DNA from: Syntrophomonas sp. UBA1376
Lineage (GTDB): Bacteria; Bacillota; Syntrophomonadia; Syntrophomonadales; Syntrophomonadaceae
DNA: 21,521 bases
Assembly (NCBI GenBank): GCA_002305535.1
Contig: DBRE01000021.1
Location: 740-22,260 of the forward strand
Direction: 5' to 3'
A program made the position numbers and the translations under genes. The notes under the pieces were generated by a model. That model saw nothing but the letters and a program-made list of their open reading frames with translations, ran no database searches and was not told the DNA's origin. Positions 1 through 8,700 of the stretch are shown in pieces (positions within the stretch are counted from its first letter, which is position 1; the number at the start of each line of letters is the position of its first letter).

Positions 1-1511
1 TCAGCCGCGAATCTTTCCAGGTGGGCTTGGACATCTTCGGCAGTGGCTGTTTCTCCGGGCTTCAGGGCGATGCAGGCACAGGGCCTTTCATCCCAACGGT
101 CGTCGGGTATCCCGATAACCGCACATTCTAATATTGGTTTGAATTGACTGATGGCATCTTCCAGAGTCAAAGTGGATATCCACTCACCCCCGGATTTAAT
201 AGCGTCTTTATTGCGGTCAGTTATCATTAAATAACCTTCCGAGTCAATATAACCCACGTCTCCAGTGTTTAGCCAGTCATTCTTCCACAATTCCCGGGTC
301 TTTTCAGGCTCATGGAAGTACTCATGGGTGCACCAGGGAGTGCGCACCACTACATTGCCTACTGAACGTCCATCGTGAGGCAAATCATTAAAGTCATCAT
401 CCACTACTTTTACGCGGGAGAAGATCCAGGGAATACCGCTTTTTATATAATAGGAAATCTTGTCCTCCATGGGCAAGTCGAGGTGTTCCTCTCTTAACTG
501 TCCCAGGGTCATGGCCGGACAGGTTTCGGTCATACCATAACAGGATTGGGTCAGGATACCTAGTTCCCAGGCGCGTTCCGCCAACTGCCGGTTGAGCTTG
601 GCACCGCCTAAACCAACGTGCCAGTTGCTGAGGTCGTATTTTTCTGCATCGGGGTGGAAGACCAACATGTGCAGAATGGTAGTTACGCAGTGGCTGAAAT
701 TGACCTTTTCTTCGTGCAGCCATTTGAGGATCTTGTCGGGCTCATAGCGACCGGGCAGAATATATTTACATCCCAGCATAAAGGAGAAATAGGGCACGCC
801 CCAAGCCTGCACATGGAACATAGGGGTTAGGGGCATATAAACCTGATTAGCTCTGAATTCCATTCCTCCTGGATACAGACCCCAGGTCATACAAACCGAT
901 ACGGCATGCATGAAAAGATCACGATGGGTGAAAACGACTCCTTTAGGATTACCAGTAGTACCAGAGGTGTAACACAGAGTAGCGCGGGTATTCTCTGATA
1001 TCTCCGGAAATTCATAATCGGTGGATTGCAAGGCCAAGAGGTCTTCATAAAGGTAAACATTTGGCAGGGTCGTGCTGGGTTTATAGTCTTTTTTATCCGA
1101 CATCAAAACATAAGCGCGAACAGTCTTTAATTGATCCTGGATGCTCTCGATAAGAGGGAGAAAATCTTCGTTGACAAATAGCACTACATCTTCGGCGTGG
1201 TTGATGCAAAAGGCGACCTGATCCGGGGCCATACGAACGTTGACGGTGTGAAAAAGACTTCCGTACAGGGGGATGGCCCAATGAGCTTCCAAGTAACGGT
1301 GGGTATCCCATTCCAGCATGCCGACCGCTTCCCCTGGTTTTACACCCAGGTAAGCTAAGGAATTGGATAATTGTTTGACTCGATCATAGTGTTCCAGGTA
1401 GGTAAATTGCAATTCATCTCGATACTTGATCACTTGGTTAGGGGCATACATTAGACCGTAATCTAGAAAGGCGCGTAGCGTTAATTGATACTGGTAACCA
1501 ATACTATCCAT
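1..1511 (-). CDS. Acyl-CoA synthetase (AMP-forming), C-terminus beyond window edge
   Basis: This is an ANL-superfamily adenylating enzyme, which activates a fatty acid with ATP through an acyl-AMP and transfers it to CoA. The frame is open from the ATG at 1511 to the window edge, about 503 codons; the last few dozen residues lie outside, including the family's C-terminal catalytic lysine. Visible motifs are the P-loop-like YTSGTTGNPKG (about residues 181-191), YGMTE (325-329), TGD (416-418) and the hinge region DRNKDAIKSGGEW (from 432). The protein resembles medium/long-chain fatty-acyl-CoA ligases (FadD/AlkK-like), but the exact substrate cannot be read from sequence. An AGGAGG site lies upstream of the start, and a clear promoter sits at 1601-1629. 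The neighbouring TetR regulator (1709-2305) suggests fatty-acid-responsive control, as is common for FadR-type pairs. Confidence in the family is high; the physiological substrate is inferred. Confidence 0.93.
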   Translation of the reverse strand, partial: MDSIGYQYQLTLRAFLDYGLMYAPNQVIKYRDELQFTYLEHYDRVKQLSNSLAYLGVKPGEAVGMLEWDTHRYLEAHWAIPLYGSLFHTVNVRMAPDQVAFCINHAEDVVLFVNEDFLPLIESIQDQLKTVRAYVLMSDKKDYKPSTTLPNVYLYEDLLALQSTDYEFPEISENTRATLCYTSGTTGNPKGVVFTHRDLFMHAVSVCMTWGLYPGGMEFRANQVYMPLTPMFHVQAWGVPYFSFMLGCKYILPGRYEPDKILKWLHEEKVNFSHCVTTILHMLVFHPDAEKYDLSNWHVGLGGAKLNRQLAERAWELGILTQSCYGMTETCPAMTLGQLREEHLDLPMEDKISYYIKSGIPWIFSRVKVVDDDFNDLPHDGRSVGNVVVRTPWCTHEYFHEPEKTRELWKNDWLNTGDVGYIDSEGYLMITDRNKDAIKSGGEWISTLTLEDAISQFKPILECAVIGIPDDRWDERPCACIALKPGETATAEDVQAHLERFAA

Positions 1512-1600
1512 ATTACTTCCTCCTATTCAAATTCAAAGTCGCGTCATAGATGAATAAATGGTATTATTCCCCCTTTATGCAATAATGAAACTTTAATTTC

Positions 1601-1629
1601 AGTATACTGCAGTCATCGACTAGGGTCAA
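1601..1629 (-). promoter_or_regulatory. Sigma-A-type promoter of the acyl-CoA synthetase gene
   Basis: Read on the minus strand: -35 TTGACC (1624-1629), a 17-nt spacer, and -10 TATACT (1601-1606). Transcription would start near 1594, giving a leader of about 80 nt before the ATG at 1511. The spacing and both hexamers are close to consensus. Confidence 0.75.
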
Positions 1630-1634
1630 CGAAA

Positions 1635-1658
1635 ATCACGAAGCGACATAATCGTGAT
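1635..1658. promoter_or_regulatory. Inverted repeat ATCACGA-N10-TCGTGAT upstream of the acyl-CoA synthetase promoter
   Basis: A perfect 7-bp inverted repeat with a 10-nt centre lies immediately upstream of the -35 box, roughly -41 to -64 from the inferred transcription start. The symmetry and position fit a dimeric transcription factor. That could be an activator, because the site does not cover the promoter itself. Whether the adjacent TetR protein binds it is unknown. Confidence 0.45.
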
Positions 1659-1708
1659 AATTCACTAATGATTTGAAATGTTGGGCGATAATATTTTACT
1701 GGTAGATG

Positions 1709-2305
1709 TCAAGATCGGAAGCAAGGATAGAGCATTTGAAAGGATTGGTGCATGAGCTTTTCGATATCGTAATCTCCATCATGTAAACACCAATCATAGG
1801 TGATGCCACGGGAGATACTGAGAACGAGGCGAGTAAGGACTTCGGCCGAAACATCTGTCCGCAACTGGTTGGTCTGCTGACCTTCGCGGATGGCATCGCG
1901 AATCAATCTAAAAAAAGCCCGGTCTTCGGATATGAAGAAGGCAGTTCCAGAATCCAGTTGGTGTTTGTAGATTTGCTTTACAAATTCTAAGCCTTTGGCT
2001 TTGGCATAGCGGGCTTGGAAAGACACTGCGTAGATAACCCGGTCATAAGGAGCAGTAATTGGCAAGGCCATGACTTCAGCGCTATACTGGTTATCCACAT
2101 CTATATAGGTTTCAATCACGATATCGGCTTTGGAATGAAAATAGTGGTAGAATAGCCCTTTGGCAACTCCGGATTTTTTGCAGATTTCTTCCACGGTCAC
2201 ATTATCGAATCCCTTTTCCGCAATCAATTGAGCGGCCGTATTAAAAATCTTGCGCCGGGTCTCGATGGCCTGTAAGTCGCGCGAGGTCAAATTTTCCTTT
2301 TCCAT
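1709..2305 (-). CDS. TetR/AcrR-family transcriptional regulator (fatty-acid type)
   Basis: This is a 198-aa DNA-binding regulator. The N-terminal TetR_N domain (about residues 15-62) contains the helix-turn-helix TVEEICKKSGVAKGLFYHYF followed by SKADIV, the typical end of this domain. The rest is a helical ligand-binding and dimerisation domain without a recognisable specificity signature. The start at 2305 is preceded by AGAGGA at a workable distance. It lies head-to-tail upstream of the acyl-CoA synthetase gene with a gap of about 200 nt, which makes control of fatty-acid activation a reasonable inference (FadR/FabR-like). Its own promoter (2361-2389) has a TAGGG-N6-CCCTA repeat just downstream, consistent with autoregulation. 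The ligand is unknown. Confidence 0.9.
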   Translation of the reverse strand: MEKENLTSRDLQAIETRRKIFNTAAQLIAEKGFDNVTVEEICKKSGVAKGLFYHYFHSKADIVIETYIDVDNQYSAEVMALPITAPYDRVIYAVSFQARYAKAKGLEFVKQIYKHQLDSGTAFFISEDRAFFRLIRDAIREGQQTNQLRTDVSAEVLTRLVLSISRGITYDWCLHDGDYDIEKLMHQSFQMLYPCFRS

Positions 2306-2340
2306 ATTATGCGATCCTCTTTTTCGATACTATACAAAAG

Positions 2341-2356
2341 TAGGGGACATACCCTA
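2341..2356. promoter_or_regulatory. Candidate operator TAGGG-N6-CCCTA at the tetR start site
   Basis: Five-base inverted arms flank a 6-nt centre directly at and below the inferred transcription start of the tetR gene. This is a typical place for a repressor to block its own transcription. The arms are short, so this is suggestive only. Confidence 0.35.
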
Positions 2357-2360
2357 TCTC

Positions 2361-2389
2361 AGTATAACCTCCGCACAGACAACCTGCAA
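2361..2389 (-). promoter_or_regulatory. Promoter of the first tetR gene
   Basis: On the minus strand: -35 TTGCAG (2384-2389), a 17-nt spacer and -10 TATACT (2361-2366). The inferred start is near 2354, leaving a leader of about 50 nt that contains the inverted repeat at 2341-2356. Confidence 0.6.
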
Positions 2390-2423
2390 TCAGTGGGAAA
2401 CAGAGAGATGTTCACGAAAGCCA

Positions 2424-2451
2424 AATGACGGGGAGAGGCATGTGCTATAAT
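2424..2451 (+). promoter_or_regulatory. Promoter of the Wadjet operon (extended -10)
   Basis: A consensus TATAAT (2446-2451) is preceded directly by TGC, giving an extended -10. The -35 region, AATGAC with 16-nt spacing, is weak. Extended -10 promoters often tolerate this. It is the only good promoter seen before the operon, and transcription would begin about 25 nt before the first start codon. Confidence 0.55.
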
Positions 2452-2482
2452 AATCCCAAATAACAACAAGGGATTGTAGAGG

Positions 2483-3499
2483 ATGAAGGAACGCTTGCTA
2501 TCCTTTCTTTATAGATACAGCAAGAAAACGGTGTCCTTGGGAGAATTGGAAAATTTGGCAGCAGGGGATACCCGTTTTGAGGACTTTGCCACCATAGTAC
2601 TCGAGTATACTAATTCGGGTGTTCTTGTGCCAGTTAAAAGCCATGGGACAAGCCTGAAGAATTCGCTTCTGCATAATTCCTACCGCATTGTAAAATCGAA
2701 GCTGCCTCTTAACTATCATCGGGATATCCAAACCTATCAATTGGCCTTAGATCCTCATATTGATCTGGATCCTTATTATAATCTGCCGGCGGCCAGCTGG
2801 GAGCAAGACCGCCCCTGGATAGAAATGATCGATGTATATCTGAAAAAAAATGGTCTTCCTGCTGTCCCAGCTTCTGCTCCAGAGCGCGCCTACCAGCTGG
2901 TCGGAGATGAGAAGTGGATCGAGACGGGTGGTGGGAAAGCCCTCTTGGAACGTCTGAATCTATGGGAGGCTATGCAGATAATATCCCAGCCAGATCCGCT
3001 TATGCTGGCGGTGAATCCCCCTGCCTTACAGCGTGAGACACTGCTGCATCTGGCGGTGGAGAACAAAACGCCTTTTCACGCTTTGCTGGATACTCTACCG
3101 GATACCGAGTTCTTGAGTCTGATATATGGAGCAGGGTGGAAGATAACTGCGGATATAGTCCTCTTGGACAAGCAACTAAGCACTGCCGGTAGACCACGGT
3201 GCATCTATTATTTTGGAGATTTGGACTATGAAGGTATCAGCATCTGGTATGCTCTGTACAGATATTGTGCTGCCCGTCCTGCCGTAGAGTTTTACCAGGC
3301 TCTGTTGCAAAGGCCTGCCCCCCAGGGCAAGGAATACCAGCGCTGCAACGACCAGGCGCTACAAAGCTTTCTAAACTTTTTCACTCCTGACCAAGCAAAA
3401 CAGATCAGCCAGTTACTAACAGCAGGTCATTACTATCCTCAGGAGGGTCTGACCCGTACGGAGATGGCGCATATCTGGAGGAGTACCAGGTGGATATAA
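2483..3499 (+). CDS. jetD: Wadjet protein JetD (Toprim-type nuclease subunit)
   Basis: This 338-aa protein matches the JetD/DUF2220-like family, the subunit that cuts closed circular DNA once the SMC motor has engaged it. The C-terminal Toprim fold shows the acidic residue in ENKTPF (E193) and the metal-binding DxD in YFGDLDYEG (D246, D248). A YYPQEG segment near the C-terminus (317-322) also recurs in the family. The N-terminal half is probably the arm that contacts the SMC complex; no motif is visible there. The ATG at 2483 is preceded by AAGGGA at 9 nt. It is first in the operon, whereas type I Wadjet places jetD last. It overlaps jetA by 10 nt. All catalytic acids I can identify are present, so it looks functional. 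Confidence 0.88.
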   Translation: MKERLLSFLYRYSKKTVSLGELENLAAGDTRFEDFATIVLEYTNSGVLVPVKSHGTSLKNSLLHNSYRIVKSKLPLNYHRDIQTYQLALDPHIDLDPYYNLPAASWEQDRPWIEMIDVYLKKNGLPAVPASAPERAYQLVGDEKWIETGGGKALLERLNLWEAMQIISQPDPLMLAVNPPALQRETLLHLAVENKTPFHALLDTLPDTEFLSLIYGAGWKITADIVLLDKQLSTAGRPRCIYYFGDLDYEGISIWYALYRYCAARPAVEFYQALLQRPAPQGKEYQRCNDQALQSFLNFFTPDQAKQISQLLTAGHYYPQEGLTRTEMAHIWRSTRWI

Positions 3500-5004
3500 A
3501 CAGCAAAAACATAACAGCCAGCTACCGGGAACGTATGCAGCGGCTGGCTTTATTTGATCCTTTGTACCGACTGGAGAATAAAAAGACCACCGACCATAGC
3601 GGCCGCCCGATTGATTATTACAGTCTGGGCTTGCTGACCTTGTTGTTCTTTTTTGAAAACATGCTGGTACGTAATCATAAGACCGGTGTTCGGGAATTAG
3701 CCCGGTTTCTCCAGACCATAAATCAAGGGGAACTAGATCTGGATGATCGCGGTTTTGAAAAACTGGCCCGTGATATCATAGAAGTATTCCGACCACCTAG
3801 TGGCAAAAGAAACGCGCGCAACTTTTACAACTGGGAGACTCGCTCACCGGATACGGTTTATTACACGATCTTAAAGGCGGATCGCTTTGACACACGTACT
3901 AATAGCCAATATTACAGTCTGGATGAGGACGGATTGGAACTGGTTTTTGCTACCCGTGAATACTTCAGTGAGTTCCAGGTATCTATCAACCAATTACTGT
4001 TACGTAAACAACTGGAGCGCGGTCAATTCTGGGGAGCTTTGCGCCAAATCGATGAAATGCGCATTGCCGTGGAAAGCCTGCAGGAGCGTATCACCCGTAT
4101 GCGCCATGAGATCCAGCGCAATATCGTGTCAGAGCAGATATATCAACGTTATCGGGATACGGTGGAGGAGATCCATCTGCGTCTCAGTCGGGAAGACCGC
4201 GAGTTTGAAGAACTGCAGGCTTTTGTAAGGGAGACTAGGGAGCGCTTGAGTTACGAACGGCGCACTGCCAAAGACCAACAGACCTACGAACTGGTGATAC
4301 GCATAGATGCCGAGCTGAGCCAGGTACATCATCAACATGGACTTTTGCTGCGGGATAGTATTGAAATGAAAACTACTGCCCTGCAGGCTGCTCAGGAGTC
4401 CTTGTATTATGCGGGTATTGACTCTTTTAACTTCCAAAAAGAAATAGGTGATCGACTTTTATCCACTCCCTTACCGTTAACAGCCGCCCGTCAACTGCTT
4501 AAACCATTTCTATTTCTGGAAAGAAAGCAAACCTGGTCATTGTTGACGGTCTTTGCACCCCAAAGGCTGGAAGGACGGCGGCAGGCAGAGCGTAATGCAG
4601 AGTTTCTGGAATTACTGGATGAACAACAAGTGATGCAGGAACATCAGAAATTACGTCAGAATTACCAGTATATAGCTGAATTGATCCTGGATTCTATCGG
4701 GGAAGAAAACCAAACCACCCTGCAGGAGGTAGTGCAGTACTGCCGCGCTCATGGATATGAACAGGTACTGGAAAGCCGTCATTTCTATGAATTCTGGATA
4801 TTGCTGCATCAGCGTGCACCCTTGGAACTTAGACAAATAGAGTCTGAAGAACTGGCAGGATTATTGGGGGGCGTAAGGGAGGTTTTTAGTCAGCGAGCTG
4901 CCAAAGTGACTGTGCGGGAGAAAGATCCGGTGCTTGAGGTCACTGACCGCTACACTATAAAAGATATGGAACTGACATTGGAGGCAGAAGGTAATGTATT
5001 ATGA
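3490..5004 (+). CDS. jetA: Wadjet protein JetA (kleisin, MukF/MksF-like)
   Basis: This 504-aa protein fits JetA, the kleisin that bridges the SMC heads and recruits JetB. The N-terminus (about 1-160) looks like a compact helical/winged-helix domain. A charged, heptad-rich central part (roughly 165-330, rich in E, R, Q and L) is predicted coiled coil, and the C-terminus (about 400-504) is a second winged-helix-like region that should bind the SMC head. No catalytic motif is expected. It begins with GTG inside the end of jetD, with a strong GGAGGAG 6 nt upstream, so translation is probably coupled. It overlaps jetB by 11 nt. Assignment rests on position and architecture as well as resemblance to Firmicutes-type JetA; it does not look like the DUF3375 JetA of type I systems. 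Confidence 0.85.
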   Translation: MDINSKNITASYRERMQRLALFDPLYRLENKKTTDHSGRPIDYYSLGLLTLLFFFENMLVRNHKTGVRELARFLQTINQGELDLDDRGFEKLARDIIEVFRPPSGKRNARNFYNWETRSPDTVYYTILKADRFDTRTNSQYYSLDEDGLELVFATREYFSEFQVSINQLLLRKQLERGQFWGALRQIDEMRIAVESLQERITRMRHEIQRNIVSEQIYQRYRDTVEEIHLRLSREDREFEELQAFVRETRERLSYERRTAKDQQTYELVIRIDAELSQVHHQHGLLLRDSIEMKTTALQAAQESLYYAGIDSFNFQKEIGDRLLSTPLPLTAARQLLKPFLFLERKQTWSLLTVFAPQRLEGRRQAERNAEFLELLDEQQVMQEHQKLRQNYQYIAELILDSIGEENQTTLQEVVQYCRAHGYEQVLESRHFYEFWILLHQRAPLELRQIESEELAGLLGGVREVFSQRAAKVTVREKDPVLEVTDRYTIKDMELTLEAEGNVL

Positions 5005-5722
5005 CCAATCCCAAGTAACCACAGCTTTCAAAATATACGCGGCGCTCTCGACCCAGGGAACTGCGGATAGGGAGGCCTTGCGCCTTTATCTGGCCGATGA
5101 TAGTGTACGGGGCTTGGTGGAGCAGTTCGCGAAGGAAGTTGACTGCACGGTGATTCCCGCCGGGGATCAGCTTATTCTAGTTCCTCTAGCACTTGCTTCC
5201 CCTTATCATGTATCTAACGAGACTCTAAAAAACCGCTACTTGACATCTCGGGCTTTAAATGCCGACATTTACCTGATGTATGTGGCAATCATTGTTCTGC
5301 TGGGAGAGTTTTATGATAGCTATCAGACGGCCAATCCCACCCGTGATTTCCTGCCGATGAACGAATGGTTGAGTAGTCTAAATCAGCGTCTTTTGGCAAT
5401 TAAGGAGCTTGATGGGGAGGAATTGGAAAAAGTGGAACGCGATCAGGAGTATAATTGGAAACTTATCATAGAAAAATGGGACGCCCTGGATGACTTGAAG
5501 GAAACCGCCAAATCTCAGGATGGGCGCACCATCAGTCGTCTGGCTTTCTTAAATCAGACCAAACGTTTTCTGTTGGATCAAGATCTGATACGGGATATCG
5601 GAGAAGATCAGGTGCAACTGACGGAAAAAACGCACATTATTGTCCAGCGTTATTATATGGAAGTGGAACATAACCGGAACATCCTGGAATTTATGTACCA
5701 GCTGGAACTACCCAAGGAGTGA
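4994..5722 (+). CDS. jetB: Wadjet protein JetB (kite subunit, MukE/MksE-like)
   Basis: This is a 242-aa acidic, helical protein in the position of JetB, the kite subunit that dimerises on the kleisin and helps hold DNA in the SMC ring. Two winged-helix-like regions are plausible, at about residues 10-75 and 170-225. The stretch DIYLMYVAIIVLLGEF near 90-105 is hydrophobic but too broken by charge to be a convincing membrane segment, and probably forms the dimer core. The ATG at 4994 overlaps the jetA stop and has GGAGG upstream. The stop lies 6 nt before jetC. It resembles the kite family found beside Firmicutes JetA proteins rather than DUF4194. Identification depends heavily on operon context. 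Confidence 0.8.
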   Translation: MYYDQSQVTTAFKIYAALSTQGTADREALRLYLADDSVRGLVEQFAKEVDCTVIPAGDQLILVPLALASPYHVSNETLKNRYLTSRALNADIYLMYVAIIVLLGEFYDSYQTANPTRDFLPMNEWLSSLNQRLLAIKELDGEELEKVERDQEYNWKLIIEKWDALDDLKETAKSQDGRTISRLAFLNQTKRFLLDQDLIRDIGEDQVQLTEKTHIIVQRYYMEVEHNRNILEFMYQLELPKE

Positions 5723-5728
5723 GGATAA

Positions 5729-8700
5729 ATGCCGGCTATATCTAAAATTCGCTTTACAAATCTGGTGTATGAAAATGGAGCCAAACGCTACGGTGACGAA
5801 ATATTCAGTTTTGACAGTCATAATGGGGTTATCCTGTTGGAGAACGGTGGGGGCAAAACCGTACTGGTACAGGCAGTTTTACAGACTATCCTACCACATA
5901 CCGCTCTGGCTGAACGCAAGGCCAAAAACACTTTTGAACTGGAAAACAGCCCTGCTCATATTGCGGTAGAATGGATCATTAATGAAAAACCCCGTAAGTA
6001 CGCCCTAACCGTCGTTACGTTGTTCAGCAGCAAAGATGGCTTGGATTCCTATAAATATGTTTATGAGTATGAGAGCGAGGACGAAAACTCGCTGGAGAGG
6101 CTTCCACTGGTACGTCAGGGTAGCGATGGACGTCTGCGTCCAGCTAGCAAAGAGGAAATGTATGACTATTATCAGACCATGAGTCGCAACTCCATGAACG
6201 CCCACTATTTTCCACTCATCCGTGAATACCAGCAGTATATAGAGCAAAACTTTAAGATAATAATCTCCGAATGGCGCAGCATTGCCCGCATCAATAGTGC
6301 TGAGGGAGAAATTGAAGGATTCTTTGAGGGCTGTAAGACCACCGCTCAGCTGGTAGACCAGTTGCTGATCCCTACCGTGGAAGAGGCTCTGGCCGGCAGT
6401 GGAAGTCAGGAATTTGTCGAGACATTTCAAAAGCAAAGAGAACATTTTAAGAAACACCGTCAGCTACGGGAACGCATTGAAGAGAGCCAAAAAGTAAATG
6501 TCCAGATCGAGCGCTATGTCGATACCTTTACCGCCTATCACCAAGCCGGACAGGCAATGGCTCAGGCGAAAGGTCAGGCCAAAACTCTATATAGATTAGC
6601 ATTACAGGAAGAAAGGCGAGTGGAAGAAGCCCTGGGGCAGCATCAGGAGGCTAGCCGTATGTGGCAGGAACAATGCCAGGAACTGGATCGACACCTAGCT
6701 TCCTATGAACTGGCTAATTTAGAACAAGACATGGAGCAGGCTCGCCAGGTGTGGCAGCAGCAACAGGAACAATGCCATTCCCAGCAGGAGGATTACCGTC
6801 GCCAGCACCGCCGCCTGGAAAATCTCAAACTGGCTAGGCTTCGGGAGGGAATTCGTGTCCAAACTGAAAAGGTGAGCTTATGCCAGAGTCAATTGGAAGA
6901 CTTGGATAAAGATGCCGATGTACAAGTTCTGGCCAATCAATTGCAGCAAGTGGATGCCAGACTGCGTTATATTTATCTGCGCGAGGAGAGCGAACTGCAA
7001 AGTCAGGAACAGCAGATTCTGGCGCGAAAGGAGCAATTGGAAAGGAAAAAGGATGAAATAAGCCGCCACTATCAGTTGCACCAAACTGAATACCAGAATC
7101 TGTTGATTAAGAAAGCCCAGGCTCAGACCCAGATGGAATTAGCGGAAACGGAAATGCAGGAAATAGCGCGTGCCATTTTGGACAATTATCAACACGATGA
7201 GGTAGCGCAGGAAAAGGAACGCTGGGAACAGCGGGCTGCCTGGCTGGAGAAGGATCGGCAGGCCAATGAGACAGAATTGCAGCAGATGATCCAGGAAAGA
7301 ACTACCTTACAGGAGCGGTTACCGGCTGAGCGGCGGCACCTGCAGGTAGCTGTCCGCCAAGAAGAAAAACTGAAACTGCAAGTGGATAGCCTGGAAGAAC
7401 AACAGCAGGCACTGCTACGGCACTTACAGGAGATATCGCCGGAGTTTTCGACTATTGACTCGTTATATCTACACCAGCATCGCATCAGTGAGCATCTAAT
7501 CCACCGGGTAGAGACTTTACACAACGAAAAGGAGCGGGCTCTGGTGAGGGATAGCCAGACGTCAGCCTTATTTGCCTTATATGAACACACTACCTATTAC
7601 AGCGCCGACCCACTGGTGGAGGGCTGGATCGAGGAAATCCGGGAACAATTCTCGTATTTGGAAGCGGGTACCTTGTTTGTGCAAAACGCAGCTCAGCAGC
7701 GCCACCGCTCGGAGGCTGATTATTTCCTGACATACCCCTTTTGGGCTATTACCTTGATTTGCCGTGCCAGTGAGGCTGACCGTTTGATGAACCGCTTAGC
7801 CAAATATCAAAAGGAAATGACCCAACCCCTCTTTATCCTTACTACCGAGGAGGCTAGGAAACTGATAGACGCCATCGAACAACCGGAAGTGAAAAGAGAG
7901 GATGTTAAGCGGCAGGTATTTCCGGTCGGATGGGAAGCTAACCTATCTCGTGGCGTTTTCGAAAACTGGAAAAAGGAACTGGAGAAGACAGCGGAGCAAT
8001 TACGCCAAGCTCGTCTGCAGCGGGAAACAGAACTGCAAGATTTGCAGGCATACTGGCGGCAGGTGCAAAACTTCTGGCACCATCACCCTTATGAGCAGTA
8101 TAACCAACTGCGAGAAGAGCTGCGCAGCACTCATGCATCAGTGGTTCAGCTGGATCAATCCATTCGTGCCCAGGAAAACAGAGAGCAGGAAATATCCCGG
8201 CTTATTTCTCAACTACGAAAACGGCTCCAAGACACTCAGGATGAGATCAGTTTTCTTAGTCAGCGACTTTTGGAAGCTCAGAGGTACCTGCGCAAAGCAG
8301 CTGAACGGGAAAGACTGCGTACCGATATTGAGCAGAATGATCAATTGATCAAGGAAAGGGGTCGGGAACTAACCAGGTGGGAAAGAGAGCTCCACCAGTG
8401 GCGGGATCAATTAAATGAATGTCAGCAAGACCTGAATAGAGTTCACTTGCAAATCAGTCACCTTCAAAATGAGGATTTATTTAAGCAAGTGCAGGACTGC
8501 CAACCCCAGCCTACTGATTTGTCACGCCTGGTGCTAACTCGTCAGCGTCAGGATCTGCTGGATAATTTACAGCAAAAGCAGCAGGGGCGCCAGCTGATTG
8601 AAGAACGTTTACAAGTAGCTCGCCAGACTAAAGAACAACTGGAAATGGATTTGAAACGCAGTAGTCTGGTATGTGAATATGAGATTGACACCCAGTTAGC

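Noticed and set aside
1..1511. Frameshift in the acyl-CoA synthetase, since no complete frame closes within the window
   Set aside because: Motifs at 971, 539, 266 and 194 are all in the same frame as the ATG at 1511; the gene simply runs off the edge.
3887..4228. Out-of-frame plus-strand open frame within jetA
   Set aside because: It has no ribosome site and a composition unlike a protein; jetA is continuous across it.
5260..5310. Hydrophobic stretch in JetB as a transmembrane helix
   Set aside because: It is short, interrupted by charged residues and sits in a soluble kite-like protein; a dimer core is likelier.
6005..6457. A 150-codon minus-strand open frame inside jetC
   Set aside because: It is antisense to the conserved N-terminal head region and hydrophobic by reverse complement of charged coding sequence, so it is a shadow.
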